A DNA stretch of 26,657 nt from CAZVWJ01 sp964631325. GTDB taxonomy: Bacteria > T1Sed10-126. Below are positions 13,199 to 22,263 of the stretch, piece by piece. The stretch's first letter is position 1, and each line of letters starts with the position of its first letter. The DNA is taken from contig CAZVWJ010000037.1 of the NCBI GenBank assembly GCA_964631325.1, positions 1 through 26,657 of the forward strand, in the 5' to 3' direction. The notes under the pieces are model-generated. The model was not told where the DNA came from and did no database searches. It was given only the letters and a program-made list of their open reading frames with translations. A program made the translations under genes and the position numbers.

Positions 13199-16100
13199 AT
13201 GGAAAATACAATCAGCAAAAAACACCCGAACCATCACGACGCCTGCGGGCTGGTCGCGCGGTTTCGCAAGAAAAATCTGGCCGGTCGGGGCGGGAGCTAC
13301 GGAGTGCTTCAACGCACCCTGGACAGTATAACCCATCTCCAGAAGCGGGGCGGGAGTATCCAGACTGACTGGGGAACTGACGGGGACGGGGCCGGAGTCC
13401 TCACTGATATTCCACCGTATATTGCAAAAAAAGATCTGAATAATGCCGGTCTTAATGAAGCAATGCACTCCAGCCTGGCGGTTGGGGTGTTTTTTATTCA
13501 ACCGGAGGCTCCGGAAAATCAGATCAAGCAAATCAAGAATATTCTGCGCGAACAGGGATTGGAAGTCCTTTACCACCGTCCGGTCCCCCGAAAATCTGAA
13601 GCACTGGGACCGGCCGCAAAGAGCAAAGAACCGAAAATAGTCCGGCTGGGAGTTTTAATAAAAGACAAGGAAAAAATTTCTCAAAAGCTTTTCCAGGCCC
13701 AGGTGCAAATCGAGGATGAACTGGGAGAAGTTCACGTGGTTAGCCTGAGCAATCACTCCCTTGTCTATAAAGTTATGGGGACGGGAAAAACTCTTCAGCA
13801 ATATTATCCGGAACTGCATAATTCCCGGTATAAAACTCACCTGGCAATAGGGCACATTCGCATGAGTACCAATACTCAACCCGACTTCCGGCTGGCCCAT
13901 CCTTACGGGACCATGGTCCACAACGGTGAAATTAATACAATTGACAAATTAATCAGGCGGGCCCGCGCTTTAAATATTCCCCTCCCCGATAATCCGAGCG
14001 ACACTATGGTGGTGGATCGAATTCTCCAGCACCTGATTACCTCCACCGGCTGTTCGCTGGCCACTGCCTACAGGATGCTCTTTCCCCTCGTGGACGACGA
14101 AATCGAGATTTTACCTGAGCGCGAGCGCCAGCTACAGAGCCGGCTAAAGATTCCTTTCGGAAACCTCGGACAGGGCCCGGCCGGAATCATTACCCGCTTT
14201 AAAAACGAAGCCGTAATTGCCTGTGACTCGCTGGCCCTGCGACCGATGTGGTTTGGAGAAACCGAGAAAGAATTTTACGCAACCAGCGAACGCGGGGCAG
14301 CAGAATTCAAGAAAAACAAGGTCAATCCCCGGCCGGTTGCCGGGGGAGAACTAATTCTCCTCGATCTGAACGGCCCCCGCGAAATCTCGTATCCGGAGCT
14401 GATGAACCGGTTTGAACATGACATCAAGCGGATGTTTCCCGAACAGGCTCGGGAACCGGAAAAGAGCTACTACCGGTTCCCTCTCCCGGACCTGGATCCA
14501 CACGAGAAACCGGCCAGCGCTTCCGCTTATCAAAAAGCGCTCGGCTTTAAACGCGATGACGTGGAAAATCTTCGACAGATGGCCGAAACCGGCGAGGAAC
14601 CCCTGGGTTCAGTTGGCTACTCCACCGGTTCGCTCCCGGCGGTAACGGATGCCGAACAAAAATTAATCGCTGACTACTGCCTGGAAAAAGTCGCCGTAAT
14701 TACTAATCCGGCCCTTGATTCTGAACGGGAGAACAGGTATTTCAGTCTCCGGGTTCGTTTTGGTGACCGAGGAGGTTTTTTCCGGCCTAAAAAAGGGCCC
14801 TGCTGGGAATTTCCTTCGCCGCTTATTTTCGGACCCCAGTTAGACAAACTGAAGCAGGAATTAAACGAAGAAAATGTCCCGGTAAACAAAATCTTCCTGG
14901 GGAAAAAACCGGACGAGTCCCAGGACGAAGCCCTCAAGCGTATAAAAAATGAGTGCCGCAGGGAAACAGAATTCCAGATACTTCATCTACATGATCAGGG
15001 GATTCTGACGGAAAACCGGGGTCTGCTGGATCCACTGCTTGGCCTGGCCGCGGTGAATAAAGCGCTCCGTGAAGCTAATCTCCGGGCAAATACTGCTATT
15101 CTTCTCGAATCAAGGCGCCTGCGTAATCTACACGATCTAATGCTGGCGTATGGACTGGGAGCAGAATTAATTTATCCGGTGATGATAGAACACCTCTGCT
15201 CTGATCTGGATGGAGCCAGGGATAGTGAAGGAAATAAACTTAAACCGGAAGAACTCTCGGCTTCGGAAAAGGAAGAACTTAAAAATAAGCGGTTGCACAA
15301 CTGCCTGGAGGCCCTGAAAACTGGGATGAAAAAAGTCATCTCTACGATGGGAATCCACGAAATCGAGGGCTACGGAAGAATTTTTAGCGCGGTCGGATTA
15401 AGCAAAGAACTGGCTGATCTACTGGAGGTTAACAACTACCTCGGTTCGGAAGATAAAGGTCTATCCAGGGAAGAACTGGCCGCAATAGAGAACCAGCGGG
15501 AAAATGACTTTAAAGCAGATGATAACTCTATTCCAACTTCTACCGGCCCCTGGTCCAACGAAAGTAAGCAAGCTCTCCGACAAGTAGCCGCGGGCGCGGA
15601 AGACTATGAGCAATACGAAAAAATTCAAAAACAGGTCAACCGGGATAACCCCACCGCTATCCGGCATTGTCTGAACGTCTCCGGCCAGGGGAAATCACCT
15701 CTTTCCCCGGACCAGGTCGATTTATCCGCCGGTGAACACAGCGCTCCCATCTTTTTTGCGGCAATGTCCTATGGTTCCCAGAACGTGGTCTCTTTTTCCG
15801 CCTACGCGGAAGCGGCCCGGCAATTGAATTTACTGGCGGTAAACGGCGAAGGAGGCGAACCGGAACATCTGCGGCCTAAAAATGGTGCTTACCGGGCCCA
15901 GCAACTTGCTTCCGGCCGCTTTGGAGTGGACACTGATTTGCTGGCCAACAGCAAGGAAGTGGAAATCAAGATTGGTCAGGGAGCCAAGCCGGGCGAAGGC
16001 GGACTGCTCAAGGGAACAAAGGTCAACCCGCACATTGCCAAGACCCGCCACACTCCCCCCTTTATCGATCTCATCAGTCCCGCCAACAACCACGATTTTT

Positions 16101-17782
16101 ACAGCATTGAGGACTTGATTCCAACCGTCATTAACGAATTACAGGTACTTAACCCGGAGATCAAGGTGGATATAAAGGTCCCGGCTATTCCCCGGCTGGC
16201 TCCCATCGTCACCGGCCTGGCCAAAGAAGGGCACCCGGATTCCATCACTATCAGCGGCTACGAAGGAAGTACCGGAGCGGCTCGGCGCCACGCAATGAAA
16301 CGGGTTGGTTTCCCGGTTGAACTTGCTCTGAACGAAGCTCACCGGAACCTCTGCCAAGCCGGCTTGCGCGAACGAGTAGAACTTCGTGCGGAGGGCGGGA
16401 TGAAAACCGTTGATGACATGCTTAAGCTGGGAATTCTCGGAGCTGACCGGGTTGGATTTGGCACTTTGTGTATGATGGCAATTGGCTGTCTTTACTGCGA
16501 ACAGTGTTACTCCAACCGCTGTCCGCGTGGAATTGCCAGTCCATTTAACAGTGAGTCCGAAGCCAGTGCTAATGATGTTCCCGCCTTCAAACCGCGTAAT
16601 CTCCAGCAATCCACGGAGCAACTGGTTACGTTCTTCCGGCAAATGTCTGATTACCTGAGGGAACAACTGGCCGGCCTGGGAATGAAAAAATTCTCCGATC
16701 TTCACGGTCAAACAAATTTTCTGGAAGAAAATATATCACCAGATAAACTGGATCTCGATCCGCTTTTCAAACCGGTGAATCATTTCCAGGCACCGGAGAA
16801 AAATGAAGTGATCCGGGACCGGCTTCAGACTTCGGTTTCCAGTGACCAGGCTTCGACTTTTAAGGAAGAACTGGAAAAAAATAAAGGCCGCCACCTGGAA
16901 AGGCTTCGTTTTGTCACTACTCTGGATACAACTGATCGAGCCGTGGGCAGTGGTGTCTCCGGGGTTATGGCCCGCCAGAGGCGGGCGGGTGAAAAACCTC
17001 GTAAAACAATTCGCAACGTCCTGATCAAGCCCGGGGACCCCTGCATCCCGGGCAACGGTCTGGGGGCTTTCAATGAAGCGGGAATTAATATAAAAATCCA
17101 GGGTGGGGCCCAGGACGGAACGGCAAAAAGCATGAGTAGCGGGCGCGTGGTTATCCTCCCCGGCGAAAATAACATGGGCAAAATACTCGACGGAAGCGTG
17201 GGAAAAAGCGCCGCTTATGGAGCCACAGACGGTACTTTAATAGTGGCCGGAAAATACGCCGATTCCCGCTTCGGCGTTCGCTGTTCAGGAGCGGATTTGA
17301 TTCACCTCGGCGAACTTACTTCCCCGGTTTCTGACGAAGAAGGATTGATTAATAGCCGGGCTAACCTGAAAGGCTTTGCGTTTGAATACATGACATCCGG
17401 CCGGGGGCTGGTATTGGGTGACCCGGGAATGGATTTATGCAGTGGAATGACCGGCGGCGTCGTCTATCTGAAATTAAACGAAGAAATGGGCCTGACCCGG
17501 GCGGCCCTGGAAAAACGTCTTGCCCCCGGCGTCCGGCTACAGGACTTAACCATCGAAGATCAGGATAGTATCACAGAACTGCTGGAGAAGTGCCAGACCG
17601 CGATCCGGGATTACCTGCCCGAAAAGGTAAACCATCTGGAGTCACTCAAGCATAACTGGAAGCAGACTTTCCTCAAGGCCCTACCCCAGAAGGAACCCAC
17701 CCAGACTTTCACCTTCTTCGAGGATCCTGAAACGGTCATAAACAAAGCTTACGAAGATTTTAACTCCCCCCAACCGGACTAA
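13199..17782 (+). CDS. gltB: Glutamate synthase large subunit
   Basis: 1527 aa, full length for the family. N-terminal class II glutaminase: DACGLVA, with C16 as the catalytic residue exposed after removal of a 15-residue leader, plus HIRMSTNT and VHNGEINT. The central domain starts near 495 (AVITNPALDSERENR). The FMN/synthase domain spans about 800-1190, with SYGSQNVVSFSAYAEAA, AKPGEGG and GYEGSTGAA. Cysteines C1097, C1103 and C1108 (C-x5-C-x4-CP) ligate the 3Fe-4S cluster, with an extra Cys at 1100. A GXGXG beta-helix makes up the last 250 residues. It moves glutamine amide nitrogen onto 2-oxoglutarate, giving two glutamates. No small subunit (gltD) lies nearby, so the electron donor is either ferredoxin or a small subunit encoded elsewhere. 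Confidence 0.97.
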   Translation: MENTISKKHPNHHDACGLVARFRKKNLAGRGGSYGVLQRTLDSITHLQKRGGSIQTDWGTDGDGAGVLTDIPPYIAKKDLNNAGLNEAMHSSLAVGVFFIQPEAPENQIKQIKNILREQGLEVLYHRPVPRKSEALGPAAKSKEPKIVRLGVLIKDKEKISQKLFQAQVQIEDELGEVHVVSLSNHSLVYKVMGTGKTLQQYYPELHNSRYKTHLAIGHIRMSTNTQPDFRLAHPYGTMVHNGEINTIDKLIRRARALNIPLPDNPSDTMVVDRILQHLITSTGCSLATAYRMLFPLVDDEIEILPERERQLQSRLKIPFGNLGQGPAGIITRFKNEAVIACDSLALRPMWFGETEKEFYATSERGAAEFKKNKVNPRPVAGGELILLDLNGPREISYPELMNRFEHDIKRMFPEQAREPEKSYYRFPLPDLDPHEKPASASAYQKALGFKRDDVENLRQMAETGEEPLGSVGYSTGSLPAVTDAEQKLIADYCLEKVAVITNPALDSERENRYFSLRVRFGDRGGFFRPKKGPCWEFPSPLIFGPQLDKLKQELNEENVPVNKIFLGKKPDESQDEALKRIKNECRRETEFQILHLHDQGILTENRGLLDPLLGLAAVNKALREANLRANTAILLESRRLRNLHDLMLAYGLGAELIYPVMIEHLCSDLDGARDSEGNKLKPEELSASEKEELKNKRLHNCLEALKTGMKKVISTMGIHEIEGYGRIFSAVGLSKELADLLEVNNYLGSEDKGLSREELAAIENQRENDFKADDNSIPTSTGPWSNESKQALRQVAAGAEDYEQYEKIQKQVNRDNPTAIRHCLNVSGQGKSPLSPDQVDLSAGEHSAPIFFAAMSYGSQNVVSFSAYAEAARQLNLLAVNGEGGEPEHLRPKNGAYRAQQLASGRFGVDTDLLANSKEVEIKIGQGAKPGEGGLLKGTKVNPHIAKTRHTPPFIDLISPANNHDFYSIEDLIPTVINELQVLNPEIKVDIKVPAIPRLAPIVTGLAKEGHPDSITISGYEGSTGAARRHAMKRVGFPVELALNEAHRNLCQAGLRERVELRAEGGMKTVDDMLKLGILGADRVGFGTLCMMAIGCLYCEQCYSNRCPRGIASPFNSESEASANDVPAFKPRNLQQSTEQLVTFFRQMSDYLREQLAGLGMKKFSDLHGQTNFLEENISPDKLDLDPLFKPVNHFQAPEKNEVIRDRLQTSVSSDQASTFKEELEKNKGRHLERLRFVTTLDTTDRAVGSGVSGVMARQRRAGEKPRKTIRNVLIKPGDPCIPGNGLGAFNEAGINIKIQGGAQDGTAKSMSSGRVVILPGENNMGKILDGSVGKSAAYGATDGTLIVAGKYADSRFGVRCSGADLIHLGELTSPVSDEEGLINSRANLKGFAFEYMTSGRGLVLGDPGMDLCSGMTGGVVYLKLNEEMGLTRAALEKRLAPGVRLQDLTIEDQDSITELLEKCQTAIRDYLPEKVNHLESLKHNWKQTFLKALPQKEPTQTFTFFEDPETVINKAYEDFNSPQPD

Positions 17783-17787
17783 CCCAC

Positions 17788-17821
17788 ATTATGCACGAAA
17801 TTTTAGCATTTCGTGCATAAT
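17788..17821 (+). terminator. Hairpin directly after gltB
   Basis: ATTATGCACGAAAT (17788-17801) and ATTTCGTGCATAAT (17808-17821) form a perfect 14-bp stem with loop TTTAGC, starting 6 bp after the gltB stop. There is no downstream T-run, so it may protect the 3' end or mark a REP-like element as much as terminate. Confidence 0.6.
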
Positions 17822-17832
17822 ATGTATCTACG

Positions 17833-17947
17833 ATACAGCACTCAAGGCTGTATGAGCAAATAAATCAAGTTGTAATATTGACCCGAAAAATTACAGACTG
17901 TTTTAAGGGAATATATTTGTTTTGTTTGAGTGCTGGGTTAACCCAGC
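17833..17947. repeat. Further inverted repeats in the gltB-tadG gap
   Basis: ATACAGC (17833-17839) / GCTGTAT (17847-17853) is a 7-bp stem with loop ACTCAAG. GCTGGGTTAACCCAGC (17932-17947) is a perfect 16-bp palindrome in the context GTGCTGGGTT...CCAGCCTAC, similar to widespread intergenic GGGTT/AACCC elements. The whole gap 17783-18130 holds no gene that I can support. Confidence 0.55.
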
Positions 17948-18056
17948 CTACAATCGGGTAGTTTTATTGTGAAGCTTCACCGCAAAGTTGCTTTGAGAGC
18001 CCTTTGCCAGCGCTAAACACTACAAATGGTGCCTCGATTGAAGGCTGTCCTTCGGA

Positions 18057-18095
18057 CGGATAATTCACGACAGCGTAACTGTCGTGAATTATCCG
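18057..18095. repeat. Perfect 17-bp hairpin in the gltB-tadG gap (possible terminator for the tadG-like gene)
   Basis: CGGATAATTCACGACAG (18057-18073) and CTGTCGTGAATTATCCG (18079-18095) pair fully around the loop CGTAA. It lies 36 bp past the stop of the minus-strand tadG-like gene and could end that transcript, but no T-run follows on either strand. Confidence 0.65.
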
Positions 18096-18130
18096 GGCTA
18101 ACAGTTATTAAGCCCCACTCCAAAAAGAGG

Positions 18131-19558
18131 TTATTTAATTAATTTTATTGAATAATAATCGGGAATGTCGTTGCGAACTTCGCGGGTGGTTAAATCGGTT
18201 GGCATTAAATCGGCATTGTCTTTGTAGTTTACTTTAAAATATCCGTTGGCTTCTATCTTAGCTTCATAGCCGGCGACCAGTCCGCCATTTATTTCTACAT
18301 CACTGGAAGTCTCCCATTTTACCTGACCCTGCTCCGGATCCGGAGCATAAATAGAAGCATTTATCTCGGCCGAATCAATATTTTCAAATTTAACGTTACT
18401 ATTCACGGAATATACAAACATATCGTGGGAATCGAGGTTACTTACGTCACTGAATTTTACCTGCTGATCGGCAACTATGGTGTAATCGTTCGTGAGGTTT
18501 TCTCCCTGGATAGTAAGTCCCCCGTTCTTCACGTGCAAGGTTCCTCCATCCGAACACGGTCCAAGGGTACTGAAATCATTGATAGTATAAACTCCACCAC
18601 CGGCGTCAAAAGTACATATAGGGGCATTATACTGGTCAGGCTCATCACTGGGGGTAGGAGGCACCCGTAGGGTGGACTTGGGCGGAGCGGCCTGCACATC
18701 TCCCTTTGAAGGCACTACGCTCCCATCACTGGTATAACCGGTAGCCCAGATGGCCTCCCCGTCTATTGAACCGTTCAAATTTTCCAGCCGGATACAGCCC
18801 GGCGGCGGCGAGGGGCCTCCACAGGTGGTGGCCATATTATCCGGATCACCTGCCTCCAAATTCCCGGTTATTTCAACGCCGGGACCACAACCATTTCCAT
18901 TTATTCCCTCCAGGACAATTGAACCGCTGTCAGCATGTAAATCGCCGTTTACCACGAAACAATCCATGTTTTCAGGTTTTATATTTTTCCGTGAATGAAT
19001 CCCGTATTGAAGTGGAAAATAAGGTATCCGTTCCCCCCGGTTGGGATAATAATTCTGGGAAAAATGGGGATCGACCTCGGCGACTGCCTGGGCCTGGACA
19101 AGAAAATATCTCTGGCCAAAAAGTTGTTCGGGCAAGAAATATGGTTCAAACACCTGTTTTACGTTAACTCCAATTCGAAAATACGTATCGGGATGAGCCG
19201 CATCGGGAGAAAATTTATTAAACTGGATATCACCCTTCTTCATTTCACGGTCAATATCATAGGCGTCTTCGGAATAACCTCTGGACTCCACGATTCTTTT
19301 CAAAGCCATCGTTCGCACTTTGCCAGTATCCACCTCATCTATTTTACGCACCTGGTTAAACCAGTTGGCGCCGGCCAGTGCGGCAGCGTCAGCAATTTCC
19401 TGGGTCTTTTCCACCTTGAGAAAATAACGGCTTAGATCAACCCCAAACGCGGCAACCAGAAAAAAGAAAAAAGCAAAGAAGGCACCGGCGACTATAAAGG
19501 TACCCCGGTTTGAATTAATTCGTTCAAACAGTCTGTTAAAATTTCCAATTAATTCCAT
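18131..19558 (-). CDS. TadE/TadG-like pilus-assembly related protein with beta-rich C-terminal domain
   Basis: 475 aa. A single membrane helix (about 19-41) is preceded by SNRGTFIV and followed by GVDLSRYFLKVEKTQEIADAAALAGA, the hallmark of the Flp pilus-assembly TadG N-terminal region. Residues about 42-190 match the usual TadG extension. The C-terminal 270 residues are Gly/Asn/Asp-rich with repeated strands (GNLEAGDPDN, LNGSIDGEAIW, VKFSDVSNLD, EINGGLVAGYEAKIEANG) and look like a beta-helix or carbohydrate-like surface domain. No other tad genes are present, so it may be an isolated surface protein. The ribosome site is poor. The sigma factor gene lies 76 bp upstream on the same strand. Confidence 0.75.
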   Translation of the reverse strand: MELIGNFNRLFERINSNRGTFIVAGAFFAFFFFLVAAFGVDLSRYFLKVEKTQEIADAAALAGANWFNQVRKIDEVDTGKVRTMALKRIVESRGYSEDAYDIDREMKKGDIQFNKFSPDAAHPDTYFRIGVNVKQVFEPYFLPEQLFGQRYFLVQAQAVAEVDPHFSQNYYPNRGERIPYFPLQYGIHSRKNIKPENMDCFVVNGDLHADSGSIVLEGINGNGCGPGVEITGNLEAGDPDNMATTCGGPSPPPGCIRLENLNGSIDGEAIWATGYTSDGSVVPSKGDVQAAPPKSTLRVPPTPSDEPDQYNAPICTFDAGGGVYTINDFSTLGPCSDGGTLHVKNGGLTIQGENLTNDYTIVADQQVKFSDVSNLDSHDMFVYSVNSNVKFENIDSAEINASIYAPDPEQGQVKWETSSDVEINGGLVAGYEAKIEANGYFKVNYKDNADLMPTDLTTREVRNDIPDYYSIKLIK

Positions 19559-19634
19559 AGTTTTACCGGCTTTCTTACTGGATTAAAACTCAACGGAAAA
19601 GTCTTGATTTGAACTAAAAATTTCGGGCGGGAAA

Positions 19635-20213
19635 TTAGCCTTGTTTCCAGAGGATGGCTTTGAGAGAAAACTGGTTCTGGTCGATCTCCCGGGCAATTTT
19701 ACGGCGAACCCTGGTTAAAGCATTATCTACAGTTTTTTCATCTTTTCCCAGTTGTCGGGCCATCCGCCGGTAACTCTCACCAGCCAGGTATCCAGAAAGC
19801 ACTTTCCGTTCCAGATGGGTGAGACAGGATTCAGCAATCCGCTGTAGAAAATCCAGGGCCTCCCGGGCGAGCAGTTCAGTTTCCGGGTCAGTGGAATTGT
19901 CAGAAGGGCGATACGGGTTTTGCTCAAGTGACCCCGCTTGATTTAAAACCTGGTGTTTCTTGCGCCGTTGAGCTTTGACAAAATCTTTTAATTGCCGGCG
20001 GACACAGAGGGCCGCATAGGCCGAAAAAGGAATGTTTTTATCCGGATCGTAATTATCGTAGGACCGTATTAACGCTATTCGCGCCTCCTGCAGTAAATCC
20101 TCCCGATTCCCTCCGGGCACGTAATAATCAGAAGCAATCGTCTGCAGAAGGGGTTCGTATTCCTCCACTACTTCCCGATATTTACGTTCCTCTTCATCAA
20201 CTCGATCAATCAA
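19635..20213 (-). CDS. sigH: RNA polymerase sigma factor, SigH/Spo0H type
   Basis: 192 aa from a TTG 6 nt after GGAGGG. The reading frame stays open to 20267, but without a comparable site. Region 2: YEPLLQTIASDYYVPGGNREDLLQEARIALIRS, followed by NIPFSAYAALCVRRQLKDFVKAQRRKKHQVLN, closely follows the Bacillus SigH pattern (PGxDREDLxQEG... and FxxFAxLCVxRQI). Region 4: LTHLERKVLSGYLAGESYRRMARQLGKDEKTVDNALTRVRRKI, a helix-turn-helix. In Bacillus, SigH controls the switch to stationary phase, competence and early sporulation. Such a factor points to a Firmicute. Its targets here are unknown, and no anti-sigma factor is adjacent. Confidence 0.85.
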   Translation of the reverse strand: MIDRVDEEERKYREVVEEYEPLLQTIASDYYVPGGNREDLLQEARIALIRSYDNYDPDKNIPFSAYAALCVRRQLKDFVKAQRRKKHQVLNQAGSLEQNPYRPSDNSTDPETELLAREALDFLQRIAESCLTHLERKVLSGYLAGESYRRMARQLGKDEKTVDNALTRVRRKIAREIDQNQFSLKAILWKQG

Positions 20214-20349
20214 TGTAAGCCCTCCAGTAAACAGAAAATCTCCCCACACTGAAAATCCAACCGCCAATTTCCTTTTTTAAACACCCATTAGTTTATAAGA
20301 CATGCAAAACCAAAAATCAATCAATAATTTATATCTGAGAGAAAATTCC

Positions 20350-20377
20350 TTGCACGGTGGGCAGAATTATTTATACT
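20350..20377 (+). promoter_or_regulatory. Sigma-A-like promoter of the receptor-ECF operon
   Basis: TTGCAC (20350-20355), 16 bp, TATACT (20372-20377), with predicted start near 20385, about 54 nt before the receptor ATG. I see no Fur-, Zur- or cobalamin-riboswitch-like element in the short leader. Confidence 0.55.
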
Positions 20378-20438
20378 TTTCTCTGATGTTACTAAAATTA
20401 AATTCGTGTTACCGACCTCCTGGGAAAGGATTATCATA

Positions 20439-22253
20439 ATGACTACAAAAAGACTGTTGAACCTGGGATTAATGGTATTGATAGGGACAGGATTGCTCGT
20501 AACTGCCGGGCAGATCCCGGCAAACAGCCGGATGCAAAGGTTAGCCCCCGTTGTGGTCTCCGCCACCCCGGTCCGGGATAATGCAATTGGCGATTTTTCG
20601 GTTAATAAAACCACCTACACCGCTGACGAAATCAAACAGATGAACGTCAGTGACGTCGGAGACGTCCTTACCCGGGTCTCCAGTGTAAGTTTGATGAGTG
20701 AAGGTGTTTTCGGCAGTCGGACGGTCGGCCAGGGGCGAATTAAAATCCGGGGCCACAAGCCAAAGGTAATGATCGACGGCCGGCCGGTCTCAATGGGGGT
20801 CTTTAACTGTATTGTAAACAACGTCCTGACCCTGAACGGGGTAGAAAAAATCGAGGTGATCCGGGGCGGTGAATCGGTTCTGTTTGGCACGGACGGGCTG
20901 GGCGGAGCAATTAATATCGTCACCAAACGGCCGGAGAAATACAGTTCAGAAATAAACACAAAATACGGCGCTGATAACTCAGATCTCGTCAACCTGCAGA
21001 CCAATAACCGCGGAGAAAATTACTACTACACGGCCAATTACGAACGCAAAAGCACTGACGGGCACCTCGCACGGACCGAGCTGACCTCCAACGATTATTT
21101 CCTCAAGGGAGGCTACTACCTGACCGAAAATCTGCGAGCCGAATTCTCCGGAAAATATTACGACGGCGAATACGAGGACCCGATTGAAAACGGAGAATGG
21201 GACAAGGACCGGGCCGGCCTCACCTTCAACCTGGACGGTTCCTGGGGCAAACACAGCCTTTCCTTCCAGGCCCACGCCACTAACGGGGAGCACAAGCGCC
21301 ACGATTTCTCCGGCGATACGCTCCAGTTTCACTCCGAGGACAGAATGGAAGGTTTTCGCACCTACCACAGGGTTAAATCTGACAATTCCCAATTCCTGTA
21401 CGGTTTTGACTACCGCAAATACGGCGGCCAGATTTTTGAGCAGATGTGGGTAAAGAACGGGGAATTCACCGAAAGCGAATACGCTCCCTTTGCTGTCTAT
21501 AAAACCAGCTTGGGCGCAAAAAACAAGTTAATATTCGGCGGTCGCTACAACTACCACAGTCTCTATGACGGCGAATTTCTCCACAAGTTCAGCCTCCGGC
21601 GTAACTTTACAAATAATCTCACCGTCACCCTGGCCACCAACCGCTCCTTTCGGACCCCTTCAATCATTCAAACAACGATGAATAAGTTTAAAAACAACCC
21701 TGATTTAGAACCGGAAATTGCCACTCACTACGAACTCAGTTCTACTCACCGCAATTTAGCCGGCTGGGGCGTGAGTGGCTCGGTCTTCCTGATTGACGGC
21801 AAGAACCGTCTGCTTTCCCCGGGCGGAGAGTTCAATTATGAGAATGTAGACGACTATGAACACTATGGAGCGGAACTAAGTCTCAGCCGGCAATTCACCA
21901 GTAATTTGTCCGTCAGCCTGGCCTACACTCACCTTGACCCGGATACCGACACCAGGTTTCAGTTTCAAAACAAGCTGACCGGGAACCTGAATTACAAACT
22001 GCGGGCCTGGAACCTGAATGCTTCCTATAAATACATCAACAAGTATTACGCCGGCCCCAATGAAACCAATCGCCTCCCCGATTATTTTCTCCTGGACACC
22101 CGGCTTCGCTACCGGCAGAATAAACATTTAGAATATTACCTCGAGGCCAACAATCTGCTTGACGAAGAGTATGCCACCCAGACTTACGGCAACGGCGATC
22201 CCCTCTACAACCGGGGCCGGGCAGTCTTTGCCGGCCTCGCGGCCAGTTTTTAA
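20439..22253 (+). CDS. TonB-dependent outer-membrane receptor (BtuB/CirA-like size)
   Basis: 604 aa from an ATG 8 nt after AAAGGA; an upstream ATG at 20406 lacks a site. Signal peptide at about 1-28. A TonB-box-like PVVVSATP lies at 37-44. The plug domain (about 50-170) shows GDVLTRVSSVSLMSE, GRIKIRGHKPKVMIDGRPV, VEKIEVIRGGESVLFGTDG and GGAINIVTKRPE. The rest is a 22-strand-type beta barrel with TonB-dependent-receptor C-terminal signs (NLLDEEYATQTYGNG) and a terminal phenylalanine. The length is near that of BtuB and of metal-chelate receptors. It is the first gene of an operon with an ECF transporter. The ligand (corrinoid, porphyrin, metal chelate or other small molecule) is not determinable. 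Confidence 0.95.
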   Translation: MTTKRLLNLGLMVLIGTGLLVTAGQIPANSRMQRLAPVVVSATPVRDNAIGDFSVNKTTYTADEIKQMNVSDVGDVLTRVSSVSLMSEGVFGSRTVGQGRIKIRGHKPKVMIDGRPVSMGVFNCIVNNVLTLNGVEKIEVIRGGESVLFGTDGLGGAINIVTKRPEKYSSEINTKYGADNSDLVNLQTNNRGENYYYTANYERKSTDGHLARTELTSNDYFLKGGYYLTENLRAEFSGKYYDGEYEDPIENGEWDKDRAGLTFNLDGSWGKHSLSFQAHATNGEHKRHDFSGDTLQFHSEDRMEGFRTYHRVKSDNSQFLYGFDYRKYGGQIFEQMWVKNGEFTESEYAPFAVYKTSLGAKNKLIFGGRYNYHSLYDGEFLHKFSLRRNFTNNLTVTLATNRSFRTPSIIQTTMNKFKNNPDLEPEIATHYELSSTHRNLAGWGVSGSVFLIDGKNRLLSPGGEFNYENVDDYEHYGAELSLSRQFTSNLSVSLAYTHLDPDTDTRFQFQNKLTGNLNYKLRAWNLNASYKYINKYYAGPNETNRLPDYFLLDTRLRYRQNKHLEYYLEANNLLDEEYATQTYGNGDPLYNRGRAVFAGLAASF

Positions 22254-22263
22254 TCTTTCGACC

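Noticed and set aside
16139..16711. 190-codon minus-strand ORF
   Set aside because: Antisense to the conserved FMN domain of gltB; no site or family features.
20268..20438. Cobalamin or other riboswitch ahead of the TonB receptor
   Set aside because: The leader after the promoter is only about 54 nt and shows no B12-box or other conserved element.
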